Source: Phycisphaerales bacterium (GTDB lineage Bacteria > Planctomycetota > Phycisphaerae > Phycisphaerales > UBA1924). From it: DNA of 64,000 bases. The notes beneath the pieces were generated by a model. The model saw only the letters and a list, made by a program, of their open reading frames with translations. It was not told the origin of the DNA and ran no database searches. The translations under genes and the position numbers were made by a program. The stretch covers positions 1-64,000 of the forward strand of contig JADLCX010000038.1 of the NCBI GenBank assembly GCA_020846975.1, given 5' to 3'. Positions 1-9,185 of the stretch are shown one piece after another. The first letter of the stretch is position 1; the number at the start of each line of letters is the position of its first letter.

Positions 1-674
1 CACGGCCAGCTCTGGATGCTCGCCGCGGCACTGGAACCTCAGGATGGAGTCGCCATCGCCCGGAAAGCCGGGTAAGCTGTCAGGTCACGCCGCCATCCAC
101 TTCCCACTGCGGATGGGACACGCTCCTTGATCTCACCCATGCGCAAGACAGTTGCATCCTGGGCGGATACGTTTACCGGGGATGTGCCAATCGCGACATG
201 CAGGGGCGCTACGTATTCAGCCAGTGTTTGGGGACACCCCGGTTGTGGTCGTTCAATCCGGCCGCGCCGGGCGCGACGCTGGTGCAACACACGGTCTCGG
301 GGATCGCCGGCCAGGTGCTCGGCTTCGGCGAGGACGCGGATGGGGAACTGCTTGTGTGCGCGACGAACGGGCTGTACAGACTGACGCCTCCGGCGGATGC
401 GTGGATCCCCGACTGCAACCACAACGGCCGCTCCGATGAGTGCGAGATCGCGGACGGCTCGGCTGTGGATGCCAACAACGACGGTGTGCTCGACTCGTGC
501 ACGCGGCTCTGCCCCGCGGACTTCGACGCCAATGGTGCGCTGGGTGTCGGCGATGTCTTCTCGTTCCTCGGTCGCTGGTTCGGCGGCCATGCCGACGCGG
601 ACTTCAACGGCGCGGGCGGCGTGACGCTGCAGGATGTGTTCGACTTCCTCGCGGCGTACTTCGCGGGCTGTTGA
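1..674 (+). CDS. Secreted glucose/sorbosone dehydrogenase-like protein, C-terminal part (5' truncated)
   Basis: The reading frame is open from base 3 and stops at 672-674, so about 223 residues are visible and the start lies outside the window. The motif GGYVYRG followed by GRYVF and a glycine-rich segment ending in GLYRL resembles the last propeller blade of the PQQ-dependent glucose/sorbosone dehydrogenase (HHIP-like) family, which are periplasmic or secreted oxidoreductases. After this comes a DCNHNGRSDEC-type calcium-binding repeat, then two dockerin-like half EF-hands (CPADFDANG..., DADFNGAGGVTLQD...) ending AYFAGC at the stop. This is the tag also found on genes at 4763, 11615, 22757 and 51281. 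Enzymatic activity is inferred from family resemblance only, since the catalytic part is not in the window. Confidence 0.7.
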   Translation, partial: RPALDARRGTGTSGWSRHRPESRVSCQVTPPSTSHCGWDTLLDLTHAQDSCILGGYVYRGCANRDMQGRYVFSQCLGTPRLWSFNPAAPGATLVQHTVSGIAGQVLGFGEDADGELLVCATNGLYRLTPPADAWIPDCNHNGRSDECEIADGSAVDANNDGVLDSCTRLCPADFDANGALGVGDVFSFLGRWFGGHADADFNGAGGVTLQDVFDFLAAYFAGC

Positions 675-735
675 CGTTGACTGGACCCGCGCGGCCGAGC
701 CGCGCGGGGCGTGCAAGAACTTCGCACCCAGGGCG

Positions 736-764
736 TTGACCGGGCGGCGATCGTCTGGTAGGTT
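736..764 (+). promoter_or_regulatory. Sigma70-like promoter for the DUF1592/DUF1552 pair
   Basis: TTGACC (736-741) and TAGGTT (759-764) are separated by 17 bp and lie 48 bp before the start of the gene at 812. The -35 is near consensus and the -10 is weaker. There is no competing element nearby. Confidence 0.4.
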
Positions 765-811
765 GGGTATTCTGGGAACGAGCCCCCTTCCCGGGCACGT
801 TTCCCGAACTC

Positions 812-3211
812 ATGCCCAAGCGCGCCCCGGCAACCCCGTTGTTGTTGGCCATCGCCGGCGGTGTCGGTGCGCTCGCAACGGCCGGGGCGATTCTTGCCGC
901 GCGGCCGGGCGAACCTCCGCAGGCGCCGGGCCTTGCCGGTTCTTCCGATCCTCTGGCGGCCGACCTTGAACGTCGCTTCCGCGAGGATGTTCGACCGCTG
1001 CTGGCCCGCTCGTGCTTCGGGTGTCACGGGCCGGACAAGGCTCGGGCGGATGTCCGGTTCGACCGGCTCGCGACGGTCGCCGACGTGATGGAGATGTCCG
1101 ACCAACTTGGGGTCGCGCGGGAACTGGTCACGCTCCGGCAGATGCCCCCCGAGGATGAGCCGCCGCTCACCGAGCACGAGGTGCTGACGATCCAGCAGTG
1201 GATCGATGCGGCGCGCGACTACTACCCGGCGGACGGAGCGATCGACCCTGGATGGTTCACGATCCACAGGCTGAACCGCGCCGAGTACCGCAACACGCTG
1301 CGCGACCTGCTGGGCATCGACCCGGCCGAGCACGATGTCGCGGCGAACCTGCCGCCCGACGACACCGGCTACGGGTTCGACAACATGGCCGCGGTGTTGA
1401 GCATGTCGCCGCTCCAGGTCGAGGCGTACCTCAACGCGGCGGAGCGGGCGCTGGACCTCTCGCTGGGCCCGATGTTCCTGGTCTCGACCGAGCCGCGGCC
1501 CCTTCGCAGGTTGAGCATCGATGGCGGCGGGCGCGAGCTCGAGAGCGGCGGGTTCTTTTTTTACTCCAATGGCGGCGCGGCCGAGCGGGTGGAGATCCCC
1601 GTCACCGGCGAGTATGAAGTCACGGTGGAGTCGTGGGGCGATCCGGCGGGCGATGAGGCGCCCCGGCTCGCGGTGCGGTTCGGCAGCCGCACGCTCAAGA
1701 CCATCGACGCGACCGCGACGCGCGATCGGCCGCAGGTCGATCGAGTTCGCGTGCGCCTCGAACGGGGCGCGGCCGACCTCGGTGTCCACTTCATCAACGA
1801 CTACTACGTCAAGGATGTCGCCGACCGCAACGTCGCCTTGGAATCCGTCGCGATCGCGGGCCCGCTCGATGAGACGACCGTCGAGCGGCCGGCGTGGCAC
1901 GCTCGCATCCTCTTCGAGTACCCCGCGGAGGACTCTGCCGCGGCCGGCCGCGCGGCCGCGGAGGCCGTCCTGACACGCTTTGTGTCCCGGGCGTACCGCC
2001 GACCCTCGGCGGGGGACGATGTGGCCGGGCTGCTGGGCATCTACGACGCCTCTCGCGGCGCGGGCGATGACCACGAGCGGGCCGTGCGCACCGCGCTCGC
2101 GGCCGTGCTGGTCTCGCCCCACTTCCTGTACCGAACGGTCTCGCACCCGTCTCCGGACGATCCGTCGAAGACCTACACGCTCTCGGGGCACGAACTCGCC
2201 AGCCGACTGTCGTACTTCCTGTGGAGCACCATGCCCGATGACGAACTGCTCGCGTGCGCGGCCGATGGTTCGCTGGTCCGCGACGAGACTCTCCGCGCCC
2301 AGGTCCGGCGCATGCTCGCCGACCCGCGATCCCGCGACTTTTCCGACAACTTCGCCGGCCAGTGGATGCTGCTGCGCAACCTCGATTCGCTGGCGATCGA
2401 CACCGCGAAGTTTCCCATGTACACGCGGGAACTCCGGCGTGCGATGATCTCCGAGGCCACGCTGTTCTTCGACGATGTGGTGCGGAATGACCGTCCGGTC
2501 ACGGACCTGATCGAGGGCCGCTCGACGTTCATCAACGCGCCGCTCGCCAAGTTGTACGGGTTGCCCGAAGTCGAGGGGCCCGGGTTTCGGCGCGTCGAAC
2601 TTCCGCCCGATTCGCCCCGCGGCGGCGTGCTGGGCATGGCCGCGGTGCTCACCGTCACCAGCAACCCGACGCGGACCAGCGCGGTGAAGCGCGGGCTGTA
2701 CGTGCTCGACCAGATCCTCGGCGCCCCCCCACCACCGCCGCCGCCGGATATCCCGCCGCTGGAGCAAGCCAGGACGGACGCCGCGCCGGGCGCGCACGTC
2801 TCGCCGCGCGATCAACTGAGGGCGCACCTGCACAACCCCTCGTGCGCCTCGTGCCACGTGCGGATGGACCCGCTGGGCCTGTCGCTCGAGAACTTCGACG
2901 CCATCGGCGCGTGGCGCGATGCCGATGAGTCGGGGCCGATTGACGCGACCGGCGAGCTGCCGGGCGGCGAACAGTTCAAGGGAATCGCCGACCTTCGCCG
3001 ACTGCTGATGGACCGCAAGGAGCAGTTCGTCGAGAACCTGACCCGCAAACTGCTCACCTACGCGCTCGGACGGGGGCTTGAGCCCTTCGACCGCCCCACC
3101 GCCGCCCGCATCGCCCGGCTCGCGGCCGAGCGAGACCTGCGATTCTCCGCGATCATCGAGGGCATCGTGCTGAGCGAGGCCTTCCGCACCTGCCGAGGAA
3201 CAGAGCGATGA
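812..3211 (+). CDS. DUF1592/DUF1587/DUF1588/DUF1585 family di-CxxCH protein
   Basis: 799 residues. A hydrophobic N-terminal segment (about 9-30) should act as a signal or membrane anchor. A CFGCH motif at residues 68-72 is a c-type haem site of the planctomycete cytochrome (PSCyt1-like) type. The segment beginning FTIHRLNRAEYRNTL near residue 149 is the DUF1587 signature, followed by a beta-rich region, then the DUF1592, DUF1588 and DUF1585 blocks. A second CxxCH, CASCH, lies at 678-682. These multidomain proteins are typical of Planctomycetes; they are proposed to be periplasmic and redox-active, but their substrate is unknown. The gene overlaps the following DUF1552 gene by 4 bp (ATGA), so the two are probably co-translated and work together. 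Confidence 0.88.
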   Translation: MPKRAPATPLLLAIAGGVGALATAGAILAARPGEPPQAPGLAGSSDPLAADLERRFREDVRPLLARSCFGCHGPDKARADVRFDRLATVADVMEMSDQLGVARELVTLRQMPPEDEPPLTEHEVLTIQQWIDAARDYYPADGAIDPGWFTIHRLNRAEYRNTLRDLLGIDPAEHDVAANLPPDDTGYGFDNMAAVLSMSPLQVEAYLNAAERALDLSLGPMFLVSTEPRPLRRLSIDGGGRELESGGFFFYSNGGAAERVEIPVTGEYEVTVESWGDPAGDEAPRLAVRFGSRTLKTIDATATRDRPQVDRVRVRLERGAADLGVHFINDYYVKDVADRNVALESVAIAGPLDETTVERPAWHARILFEYPAEDSAAAGRAAAEAVLTRFVSRAYRRPSAGDDVAGLLGIYDASRGAGDDHERAVRTALAAVLVSPHFLYRTVSHPSPDDPSKTYTLSGHELASRLSYFLWSTMPDDELLACAADGSLVRDETLRAQVRRMLADPRSRDFSDNFAGQWMLLRNLDSLAIDTAKFPMYTRELRRAMISEATLFFDDVVRNDRPVTDLIEGRSTFINAPLAKLYGLPEVEGPGFRRVELPPDSPRGGVLGMAAVLTVTSNPTRTSAVKRGLYVLDQILGAPPPPPPPDIPPLEQARTDAAPGAHVSPRDQLRAHLHNPSCASCHVRMDPLGLSLENFDAIGAWRDADESGPIDATGELPGGEQFKGIADLRRLLMDRKEQFVENLTRKLLTYALGRGLEPFDRPTAARIARLAAERDLRFSAIIEGIVLSEAFRTCRGTER

Positions 3212-4674
3212 ACAACAATCCGAGCACGCGATCGGTCCGAAGCGCCCAGCCGCCCCGCAACGTCGCGCTCCCCGCGTTCTCCCGCCGCGCCGCGCTGCGC
3301 GGGGTGGGCGTCACGATCGCGCTGCCCTGGCTCGAGGCCATGTCGGGGGGAGCGGGCCGCATGGCCGCGGCGAGATCGCTGGGGGCGCTCGGCGGATCGG
3401 CGCCGGCCTCGCCGGTGCGGGTGGCTTTTGTCTTCGCGCCCAATGGCGTCAACCACGAGCACTGGGCGATCAAGGCCGCGACGGGGGCCGCCGCGGAGGG
3501 GGTCGCGGCCGGCGGGAGCGACTTCGCCCTCTCACCCACGCTCGCCCCGCTGGCCCCGGTCCGGTCGCACGTCAGCATCCTCACGGGGCTCACGCTCAAC
3601 AAGGCGCGGGCCAACGGCGATGGGCCGGGCGACCACGCGCGCTCGTCGGCCTCGTTCCTCACGGGCATGCAGGCCCGCAAGACCGCCGGCAACGACATCA
3701 GGATCGGGGTGAGCGTCGATCAGGTAGCCGCCAGGGCCATCGGCGGCGAGACCCGCCTGCCGTCGCTCGAACTCGGCTGCGAGGCCGGCCGGCCCGCGGG
3801 CAGTTGCGATTCGGGGTATTCGTGCGCGTACTCGACGAACATCTCCTGGGCCGACGAGGACACGCCCGTACCGCGATTGGTTGACCCCTCGCTCGCGTTC
3901 GAGCGACTGTTCGGCAACCCGGAGAACGACGCCCGCCGGACCGAAGAGATGCGCCGCCGCGCCAGCATCCTCGACCTGGTCATGGAGGACTCGAGGCGGA
4001 TGGAACGCCGGCTGGGCGCGGGCGATCGCCGGAAACTCGACGAGTTTCAGACCTCGATCCGCGAGATCGAGCGGCGCATCCAGCGGGCCCGCGCCGAGAT
4101 CGACCACCCGCCGGCGCGGCCGGACCGGCCCGCTCCGGCGGGCATCCCGCGCTCGTTCGCCGAGCACATCGACCTGATGTACGACATGATGCTGCTGGGA
4201 TTCCGGATGGATGTGACGCGGGTGGGTTCGCTCGCGATGGGGACCGAGGGCACCAACCGCACGATCCCGGAGATCGGCGTCAAGGAGGGCCACCACCACC
4301 TCTCGCACCACCAGGGCAACGCGGAGATGATCGAGAAGATCCGGCGCATCGACCGCTTCTATGTGGAGCGGTTCGCGGCGTTTGTCTCGCGGCTGGCGCA
4401 GACGCCCGAGGGCGGCGGCAGCCTGCTCGACAACTGCCTGGTCGTGTACGGCTGCGGCATCGGCGACGGCAACCAGCACAACCACGACGACCTGCCGGTC
4501 CTGCTCGCGGGCCGTGGAGGGAACGAAGGGCCGGCGATCCGTCCCGGGCGCGTGCTGCGGTCGCCGCACGAGACGCCGCTGTGCAATCTCTATGTCTCGA
4601 TGCTCCAACGCGTGGGAAGCCCGGGCGCGTCGTTCGGGGACAGCACCGGCCCGCTCGACGCGCTGGCGACGTGA
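3208..4674 (+). CDS. DUF1552 family secreted protein with Tat-like signal
   Basis: 488 residues. The N-terminus has a twin-arginine-like signal (FSRRAALRGVGV then a hydrophobic stretch, residues 27-45), consistent with Tat export as a folded protein. The body matches the DUF1552 family: APNGVNHEHW, a long charged coiled segment near residues 250-300, the GTEGTNRTIPEIGV region and a C-terminal GCGIGDGNQHNHDDLP block that resembles sulfatase/alkaline-phosphatase-like folds. The family nearly always sits beside a DUF1592 gene, as here. No activity is established. The start overlaps the upstream stop and no other start fits better. Confidence 0.88.
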   Translation: MNNNPSTRSVRSAQPPRNVALPAFSRRAALRGVGVTIALPWLEAMSGGAGRMAAARSLGALGGSAPASPVRVAFVFAPNGVNHEHWAIKAATGAAAEGVAAGGSDFALSPTLAPLAPVRSHVSILTGLTLNKARANGDGPGDHARSSASFLTGMQARKTAGNDIRIGVSVDQVAARAIGGETRLPSLELGCEAGRPAGSCDSGYSCAYSTNISWADEDTPVPRLVDPSLAFERLFGNPENDARRTEEMRRRASILDLVMEDSRRMERRLGAGDRRKLDEFQTSIREIERRIQRARAEIDHPPARPDRPAPAGIPRSFAEHIDLMYDMMLLGFRMDVTRVGSLAMGTEGTNRTIPEIGVKEGHHHLSHHQGNAEMIEKIRRIDRFYVERFAAFVSRLAQTPEGGGSLLDNCLVVYGCGIGDGNQHNHDDLPVLLAGRGGNEGPAIRPGRVLRSPHETPLCNLYVSMLQRVGSPGASFGDSTGPLDALAT

Positions 4675-4704
4675 AGCGCACCCCGCGGCGGGCCCAAAGC
4701 GAAA

Positions 4705-4737
4705 CAGCCCCCGAGAGGCACGGGCCTTCGGGGGCTG
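4705..4737. terminator. Bidirectional hairpin terminator between convergent genes
   Basis: A perfect 10-bp stem (CAGCCCCCGA at 4705-4714 with its complement at 4728-4737) closes a 13-nt loop between the stops of the DUF1552 gene and the convergent gene at 4763. The A-rich stretch before it (GCGAAA) would give a short U tract on the minus strand. Confidence 0.65.
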
Positions 4738-4762
4738 ATGGGGAACAACGGCCGGTCGCCGA

Positions 4763-6565
4763 TTACGGGCAGCCGGCAAAGAACGCGTTGAGGTAGTCGA
4801 ACATGTCCTGGAGCGTCACGACGCCGTCGCGGTTCAGGTCCGCCGCGCAGGTCGTGCCGGTGGCCGGGATGCCCGGGTCCTCGAACTCGGCTTCGGGCTC
4901 GATGGCGACCACGAAGGAGAAGTCGCGGGCCGGGGAGACGGCGCGCCAGGGCAGCGTGTCGTAGGGGGCTCCGCGGATGGCGCCCGGATCGAAGTTGATC
5001 TCGCAGGAGCGATCGCAGTAGTGGCTGCTCACGAAGTAGCCTCGGGCGTTCTGGCGGCCGTCGCCCAGGGCGTACGCGCTCAGCCAGTAGTTGCCGGGCT
5101 CGAGGTCGATCTCGTGCCAGTTGTAGAACTCGGCCTTGTAGAGCGTGAGGAGCCGGCCGTCGAGCGGGAACTGGCCGTACGAGGTCAGGCACTGCGACTC
5201 GGCGCTCAGGATCGGCTCTTGGTCCTGCGGCAGGTGGCAATCACCGCGGTACAGGTCGAGCCGGACGCGGTCGCAGTTGGTCAATACCCAGGCCTCGATG
5301 TAGCACAGCCGCGCCGATTCGCACGGGGGCACGACGAAGTTGTCGGCCGTGCGGACCTTGTCGGCGGTGCGCCCGCCGTTCTGGAGGCTCGGGGACGAGG
5401 CGGCCAGCGGGAGCGGGAGCATGCTCGTCGGGGGTCCGCTGCGTGAGCCGAACACCGTATCGAGCGAGCCGTTATCCAGCAGGATCTTGCACTGTTCGCC
5501 GAGCACGCAGAAGTTGAAGTCGGTGCAGCCGCAGCAGATCTCGTCGATGTCGGTCCAGGTCCGCTCGTCGGAGTCGTAGAACTTGCCGGGCCGGCCGCGG
5601 ACGACCTGGTTGTTGCTGGTGCCCCAGAAGAACTGCTCGTCGGGGTCGGCCGTGCCGCTGTAGCCGAGGATGACGACCCAGTACTGGCCGCCCTTGAGCC
5701 AGAGGCGGTCGAAGTTGGCCGTCACCTCGATGATGCGGAAGCCGTTGTCGGTCACGCCGCCGGTCTCGGTGATCGTGACCGATCCGATGCGGCACTCCCA
5801 GCCCAGGATGGAGTCCTGCGTGGTCGGGGACTGCACGGAGTCCGCCTCGGCGATGAGCCGGCCCGGCGTGCCGTCGCAATCCTCGAACACCAGTACCTGC
5901 GCCTTGGGCACGACCGAGTCGGTGCACAGTTTTCCGCGGATGGTGTTGATGTGGTAGATGTTGCCCTCGCACAGCCAGAAGTCGTCGGCGGTGAGGCGGC
6001 CGAACTCGCGCCAATCCTGGCCGTAGCCGATCTGGCTGGTCTGCGCGTTGCGCCGATCGAAGTCGCCGTTGTCCCAGGGCTGGCAGCAGTCGGGCTGCGC
6101 GGTCGTGATGTTCAACCGCGCCTCGCCGCAATCGCCCGTGCCGAATCCACCCAATGAGATCTTGATCGTCTGGCCCGCAGACAGGGAGACTGTGATCTTG
6201 GAAGCACGAGTGTTGTTTGGATCACCATCGCTGTCGTCGTTGCAGTCGATTCGCAGCGCGTCGAAGTTCCCGCACGCGCTGAAGGCGTTCAGTACTGTGT
6301 CGAAACCACTGGGCGTACCAAAGGTATCGATCTGGTACAGGCCCGCCGCCGGAGCGGTGAACGAATACCAGATGTTGTGGAAGCTCGTGGAGGCGCAGTC
6401 GTCCGGGATGGTCTCGCCGCCCTGACACGGCACGTTGACCGCGAGGAATCCCTTGGAAACCACGGCCGCACCTTCGCAAGGCGTTCCGCTGCCGTACGCC
6501 GCACCCGCGCACAGCGCCGTCACCAACGCGCCGAGAGCCAACCTGGTTGAGTTCGAGAAACGCAT
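4763..6565 (-). CDS. Secreted protein with pre-peptidase-like domain and dockerin-like tag
   Basis: 600 residues. The start was set at the ATG at 6565 because it has a GGAAGGA ribosome site and begins a clean signal peptide (MRFSNSTRLALGALVTALC..., cleavage after AAYG). Residues about 30-150 look like a bacterial pre-peptidase C-terminal-type beta-sandwich (WYSFTAPAAGLYQIDT, DTVLNAF, CNDDSDGD). The rest holds two more beta-rich, Cys-containing segments of unknown function. The last 28 residues are a single dockerin-like half EF-hand (ADLNRDGVVTLQDMFDYL) bracketed by Cys and ending FFAGCP. It is probably a surface or matrix protein; no catalytic motif was seen. Confidence 0.75.
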   Translation of the reverse strand: MRFSNSTRLALGALVTALCAGAAYGSGTPCEGAAVVSKGFLAVNVPCQGGETIPDDCASTSFHNIWYSFTAPAAGLYQIDTFGTPSGFDTVLNAFSACGNFDALRIDCNDDSDGDPNNTRASKITVSLSAGQTIKISLGGFGTGDCGEARLNITTAQPDCCQPWDNGDFDRRNAQTSQIGYGQDWREFGRLTADDFWLCEGNIYHINTIRGKLCTDSVVPKAQVLVFEDCDGTPGRLIAEADSVQSPTTQDSILGWECRIGSVTITETGGVTDNGFRIIEVTANFDRLWLKGGQYWVVILGYSGTADPDEQFFWGTSNNQVVRGRPGKFYDSDERTWTDIDEICCGCTDFNFCVLGEQCKILLDNGSLDTVFGSRSGPPTSMLPLPLAASSPSLQNGGRTADKVRTADNFVVPPCESARLCYIEAWVLTNCDRVRLDLYRGDCHLPQDQEPILSAESQCLTSYGQFPLDGRLLTLYKAEFYNWHEIDLEPGNYWLSAYALGDGRQNARGYFVSSHYCDRSCEINFDPGAIRGAPYDTLPWRAVSPARDFSFVVAIEPEAEFEDPGIPATGTTCAADLNRDGVVTLQDMFDYLNAFFAGCP

Positions 6566-6833
6566 CGTGTTTTCCTTCCGTATCAAACGAACCCGCCGAA
6601 CTGACACAGTGGCGGTCCAATCCACGTGGAGACAAGCCGGGCGCTCATGACGAGAGGACATCAAGGTCTTCTTGCAGCCCGAACCGCGAGAATACCACCC
6701 CATTCGGGGCGTGCAAAGCAAAATCTGGCTCGGATGGGGAAGGACGGCAGTTGTGCAGCACTTCGCACCTTGTTATCGAAGCTCCGGCCATTCGCGCGAC
6801 TCGACTCATCGTCCGATAACCACAAAGGGCCGG

Positions 6834-7313
6834 TTACTTGCCGCGATCACCGCGCTCAAGTTCCACGAGGCGGTCCATGAGTTCGTTCGGCACGGGCTTG
6901 GTCAGGTTGTACTGCGCGATCCGCCAGCCGCCATCGCTTCCGCGCACCAGCACGCCGGTGCCGCGGCACTCGCCATACTTGGCGTTGGTCACGCGCTCGT
7001 CGAACCAGGCGGTGCGGCCGTCGTTCGAGAGCCGCACGCTGCGATCCCACGGCTTGTACGTCCAGCCTTGCCCCTTGGCAAAGTGCGGCTCGGCGTAGGC
7101 CCGGAACTCTTCGAGCGTCCAGCGTTCGGTCGCATCGGTTCCGAGGAAGACGGCGCAAGGCTCGAAGAGCGCGAAATAGGCCTCGCCGTCGGCGCGGGCG
7201 GCCGCGTCGTGGAGGGCGTCGAGCGTTTTTTGGGGCGCGTTGTTCATGCTCGTCGAGACACACCCGCCCGTCGCCAACGTCACCATCGCCACCGCGGCCA
7301 GCCGATTCGTCAT
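6834..7313 (-). CDS. NTF2/SnoaL-like putative lipoprotein
   Basis: 159 residues. The N-terminus is a short hydrophobic signal ending TGGC at residues 15-18, a plausible though imperfect lipobox with Cys18 as the lipidated residue. The remainder has the length and pattern of an NTF2-like (DUF4440/SnoaL_3) cone fold: a helix starting KTLDALHDAAARADGEAYFALF, then strands including FLGTDATERWT, AWFDERV and GWRIAQYNL. Members of this fold bind small molecules or act as accessory domains, so the specific role is unknown. It stands alone between genes of different orientation. Confidence 0.7.
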   Translation of the reverse strand: MTNRLAAVAMVTLATGGCVSTSMNNAPQKTLDALHDAAARADGEAYFALFEPCAVFLGTDATERWTLEEFRAYAEPHFAKGQGWTYKPWDRSVRLSNDGRTAWFDERVTNAKYGECRGTGVLVRGSDGGWRIAQYNLTKPVPNELMDRLVELERGDRGK

Positions 7314-7441
7314 GGCGCAAGGGTAACGACCCGGCCGGCCGGCGACACGATCGCAACGTCATCCCCAATCAGGCCACCGGCCGGGCCACGCAACCATCCC
7401 TCGCTCGTGCTGTACCCTTGCCGGGCTTCCTATCACCCGCC

Positions 7442-8182
7442 ATGCCCATCGCCCACGCCTGCGCCTCCTGCGGACACGACCTGACGCGCATCCCCGCGCC
7501 GCTGGACGCGCACTACGCGCTGCCGATCGTCGTGTGCCCGCTGTGCTCGGCCGCGGTCGTCCGCCGCGCCGACGGCGCGCGGGCCGTCCGGCGCGGGGTG
7601 CGCCGCAGATTGCACGCGACGCGCCGTTTCGCGGAGTCGGTGATCCTGCTCCTGATCTTCTCCGCGGGGTTCATGGGCCTGTGCTGGGGATTGCAGAGCG
7701 GCCTGGAATCGCACCGCCTCCCGTTCTTCGAGGCGATGCAGGGGCTGTTCACCGCCGGCCCGGAATCGCGAGCCTGGCAATGGCGGAACGATGTCGGCAT
7801 CGTCGTGTTCGTCATCTGGGCGATCATGGGGCTGGCATCCGGGGCCTATCTCGGCTCGGCGGCGCGGCACTCGTCTCGGCTGCGCGTGCTCGCGCTGTGG
7901 TGCGTGCCCGCCGCGATCGCGCTGGCGATGCCCGTGGTGATAATGGTCTGGTTCGAGGTCGTGGCATCGACGCGCACCGGCGGCCCGGGTCCTCCGCGGT
8001 TCATCCCCCGCCGGGAGCGGTGGTTCATCCTGCACGTCTGGCAGGTGCTCACCGGTGCGGCGATCCTTCTGGGCGCGGGCGCGCCCCTGGGCCTCTTGCT
8101 CCGGGGCGTTCTCGACGGCCTGGCCAACCGCCGCTTCCGCCGCGTTCGCAAGCGGCACATCGCCAGGAGACGACGCGCATGA
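7442..8182 (+). CDS. Zinc-ribbon membrane protein (first of a pair)
   Basis: 246 residues from the ATG at 7442; a TTG 24 bp upstream is possible but has no advantage. The N-terminus has CASCGHDL...CPLC, a four-Cys zinc ribbon on the cytoplasmic side. Three to four hydrophobic helices follow (around SVILLLIFSAGFMGLCW, VGIVVFVIWAIMGLASG, VPAAIALAMPVVIMVWF and AAILLGAGAPLGLLL), ending in an Arg-rich tail. No enzyme motif is seen. It overlaps the next gene by 4 bp (ATGA) and shares its layout, so the two are probably duplicated partners acting together in the inner membrane. Confidence 0.7.
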   Translation: MPIAHACASCGHDLTRIPAPLDAHYALPIVVCPLCSAAVVRRADGARAVRRGVRRRLHATRRFAESVILLLIFSAGFMGLCWGLQSGLESHRLPFFEAMQGLFTAGPESRAWQWRNDVGIVVFVIWAIMGLASGAYLGSAARHSSRLRVLALWCVPAAIALAMPVVIMVWFEVVASTRTGGPGPPRFIPRRERWFILHVWQVLTGAAILLGAGAPLGLLLRGVLDGLANRRFRRVRKRHIARRRRA

Positions 8183-9048
8183 TCGACACCGAGCAACGGC
8201 TGGGCAGCATGGCCGCGAACCGTCCCTGCGCCGGGTGCGGCTTCAACCTCCACGGCGCGACCGTCTTCCGCGAGCCGCACTACCGGCTCGTCAGCGTGCG
8301 CTGCCCCGAGTGCGGCCGGCTGGCCGCGCTGCAGGAATACCCCGCGCTCACACCGTGGGCCGGCCGCCTCCGCGCTCTCGCGGCGGCGACGGTCGTTGTC
8401 GTCTCGCTTCTGGCGATCCTCGTCACCGGGCTTATCACGTGGGGAATGGCCGAGGGCGTCAGCATGGACAGCGGCTCGAAGTACGCCAGCGTCATCGACG
8501 CGGCCATGAACAAGCGTCAGGCGGAGCTCTATCCCGACACCACGAGCCGTCGCTACATGAGCCAGAAGGAGATCGAGGACTGGTGGACATCGCTCCCGCC
8601 CGACAAGTTCCTCGCCGACAGCGGCGGCCGACTCGGCGCGCTCAACTGGTGGGGCTTCACCGCGTTCAGTTTCGTCCTGCCGCTGTTTGCCGCGATCGGG
8701 GTGTTCTGGTCCGTGCTGTTTGCCCGGGCCCGCCGATGGCGTCTGCTCGCGCTGCTTGTCGCGCCCGTCGCGCTCGGCGCGATCTTCTACGTCTCGGAGC
8801 ACCTGTCCTCAAGCCACCGCGCGTACTCGTACTACTTCAACTCCGGATCGCAGATCGCTCAACTCCAGATCGGCTGGGTGGCCGCGGCGATCACGATGGC
8901 CGGCTGTCTGCTGGCGCTATGGGCGGGCGCGCTGTTCGGACGGCCGCTCGCCCGGTGGTTCCTCGCCACGCTGCTCTCGCCCCGACTGGTGACGGCGTTC
9001 AGTTATCTGTGGGAGGCGGATGACCAGCCCCTCCCCAAGCCGCGTTGA
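8179..9048 (+). CDS. Zinc-ribbon membrane protein (second of a pair)
   Basis: 289 residues. The ATG at 8179 overlaps the upstream stop and has CAGGAGA upstream. The architecture mirrors the preceding protein: a zinc ribbon (CAGCGFNL...CPECG), then a transmembrane helix (TVVVVSLLAILVTGLITWG), a polar loop of about 90 residues on the outer side, and three further helices. The function is not recognised. Such N-terminal ribbons in Phycisphaerae membrane proteins are common, and a sensory or scaffold role is only a guess. Confidence 0.7.
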   Translation: MIDTEQRLGSMAANRPCAGCGFNLHGATVFREPHYRLVSVRCPECGRLAALQEYPALTPWAGRLRALAAATVVVVSLLAILVTGLITWGMAEGVSMDSGSKYASVIDAAMNKRQAELYPDTTSRRYMSQKEIEDWWTSLPPDKFLADSGGRLGALNWWGFTAFSFVLPLFAAIGVFWSVLFARARRWRLLALLVAPVALGAIFYVSEHLSSSHRAYSYYFNSGSQIAQLQIGWVAAAITMAGCLLALWAGALFGRPLARWFLATLLSPRLVTAFSYLWEADDQPLPKPR

Positions 9049-9131
9049 CCCGGATCGCACGCCCCCGAACCCCGCCACCGCCCGAACCCCGCGAACGCCC
9101 CGCACCGACGCCTTTCGGCAAGGGGCGGCGA

Positions 9132-9167
9132 TACACTCCACGTCCCGGAGCCCACTACCGATAGTGG
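9132..9167 (+). promoter_or_regulatory. dnaN leader: -10-like element and short hairpin
   Basis: TACACT (9132-9137) matches the -10 used before topA and the thioredoxin-like gene, but no good -35 lies 16-18 bp upstream. A perfect 6-bp stem (CCACTA 9152-9157, TAGTGG 9162-9167) with a 4-nt loop sits between it and the ribosome site (GGAGG, 9176-9180). Confidence 0.3.
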
Positions 9168-9185
9168 TCCCGGCCGGAGGCCCCC

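Noticed and set aside
209..2857. 882-codon minus-strand frame opposite the DUF1592 gene
   Set aside because: Composition is Arg/Val/Gly-rich with no motif; the plus strand encodes a clear protein family.
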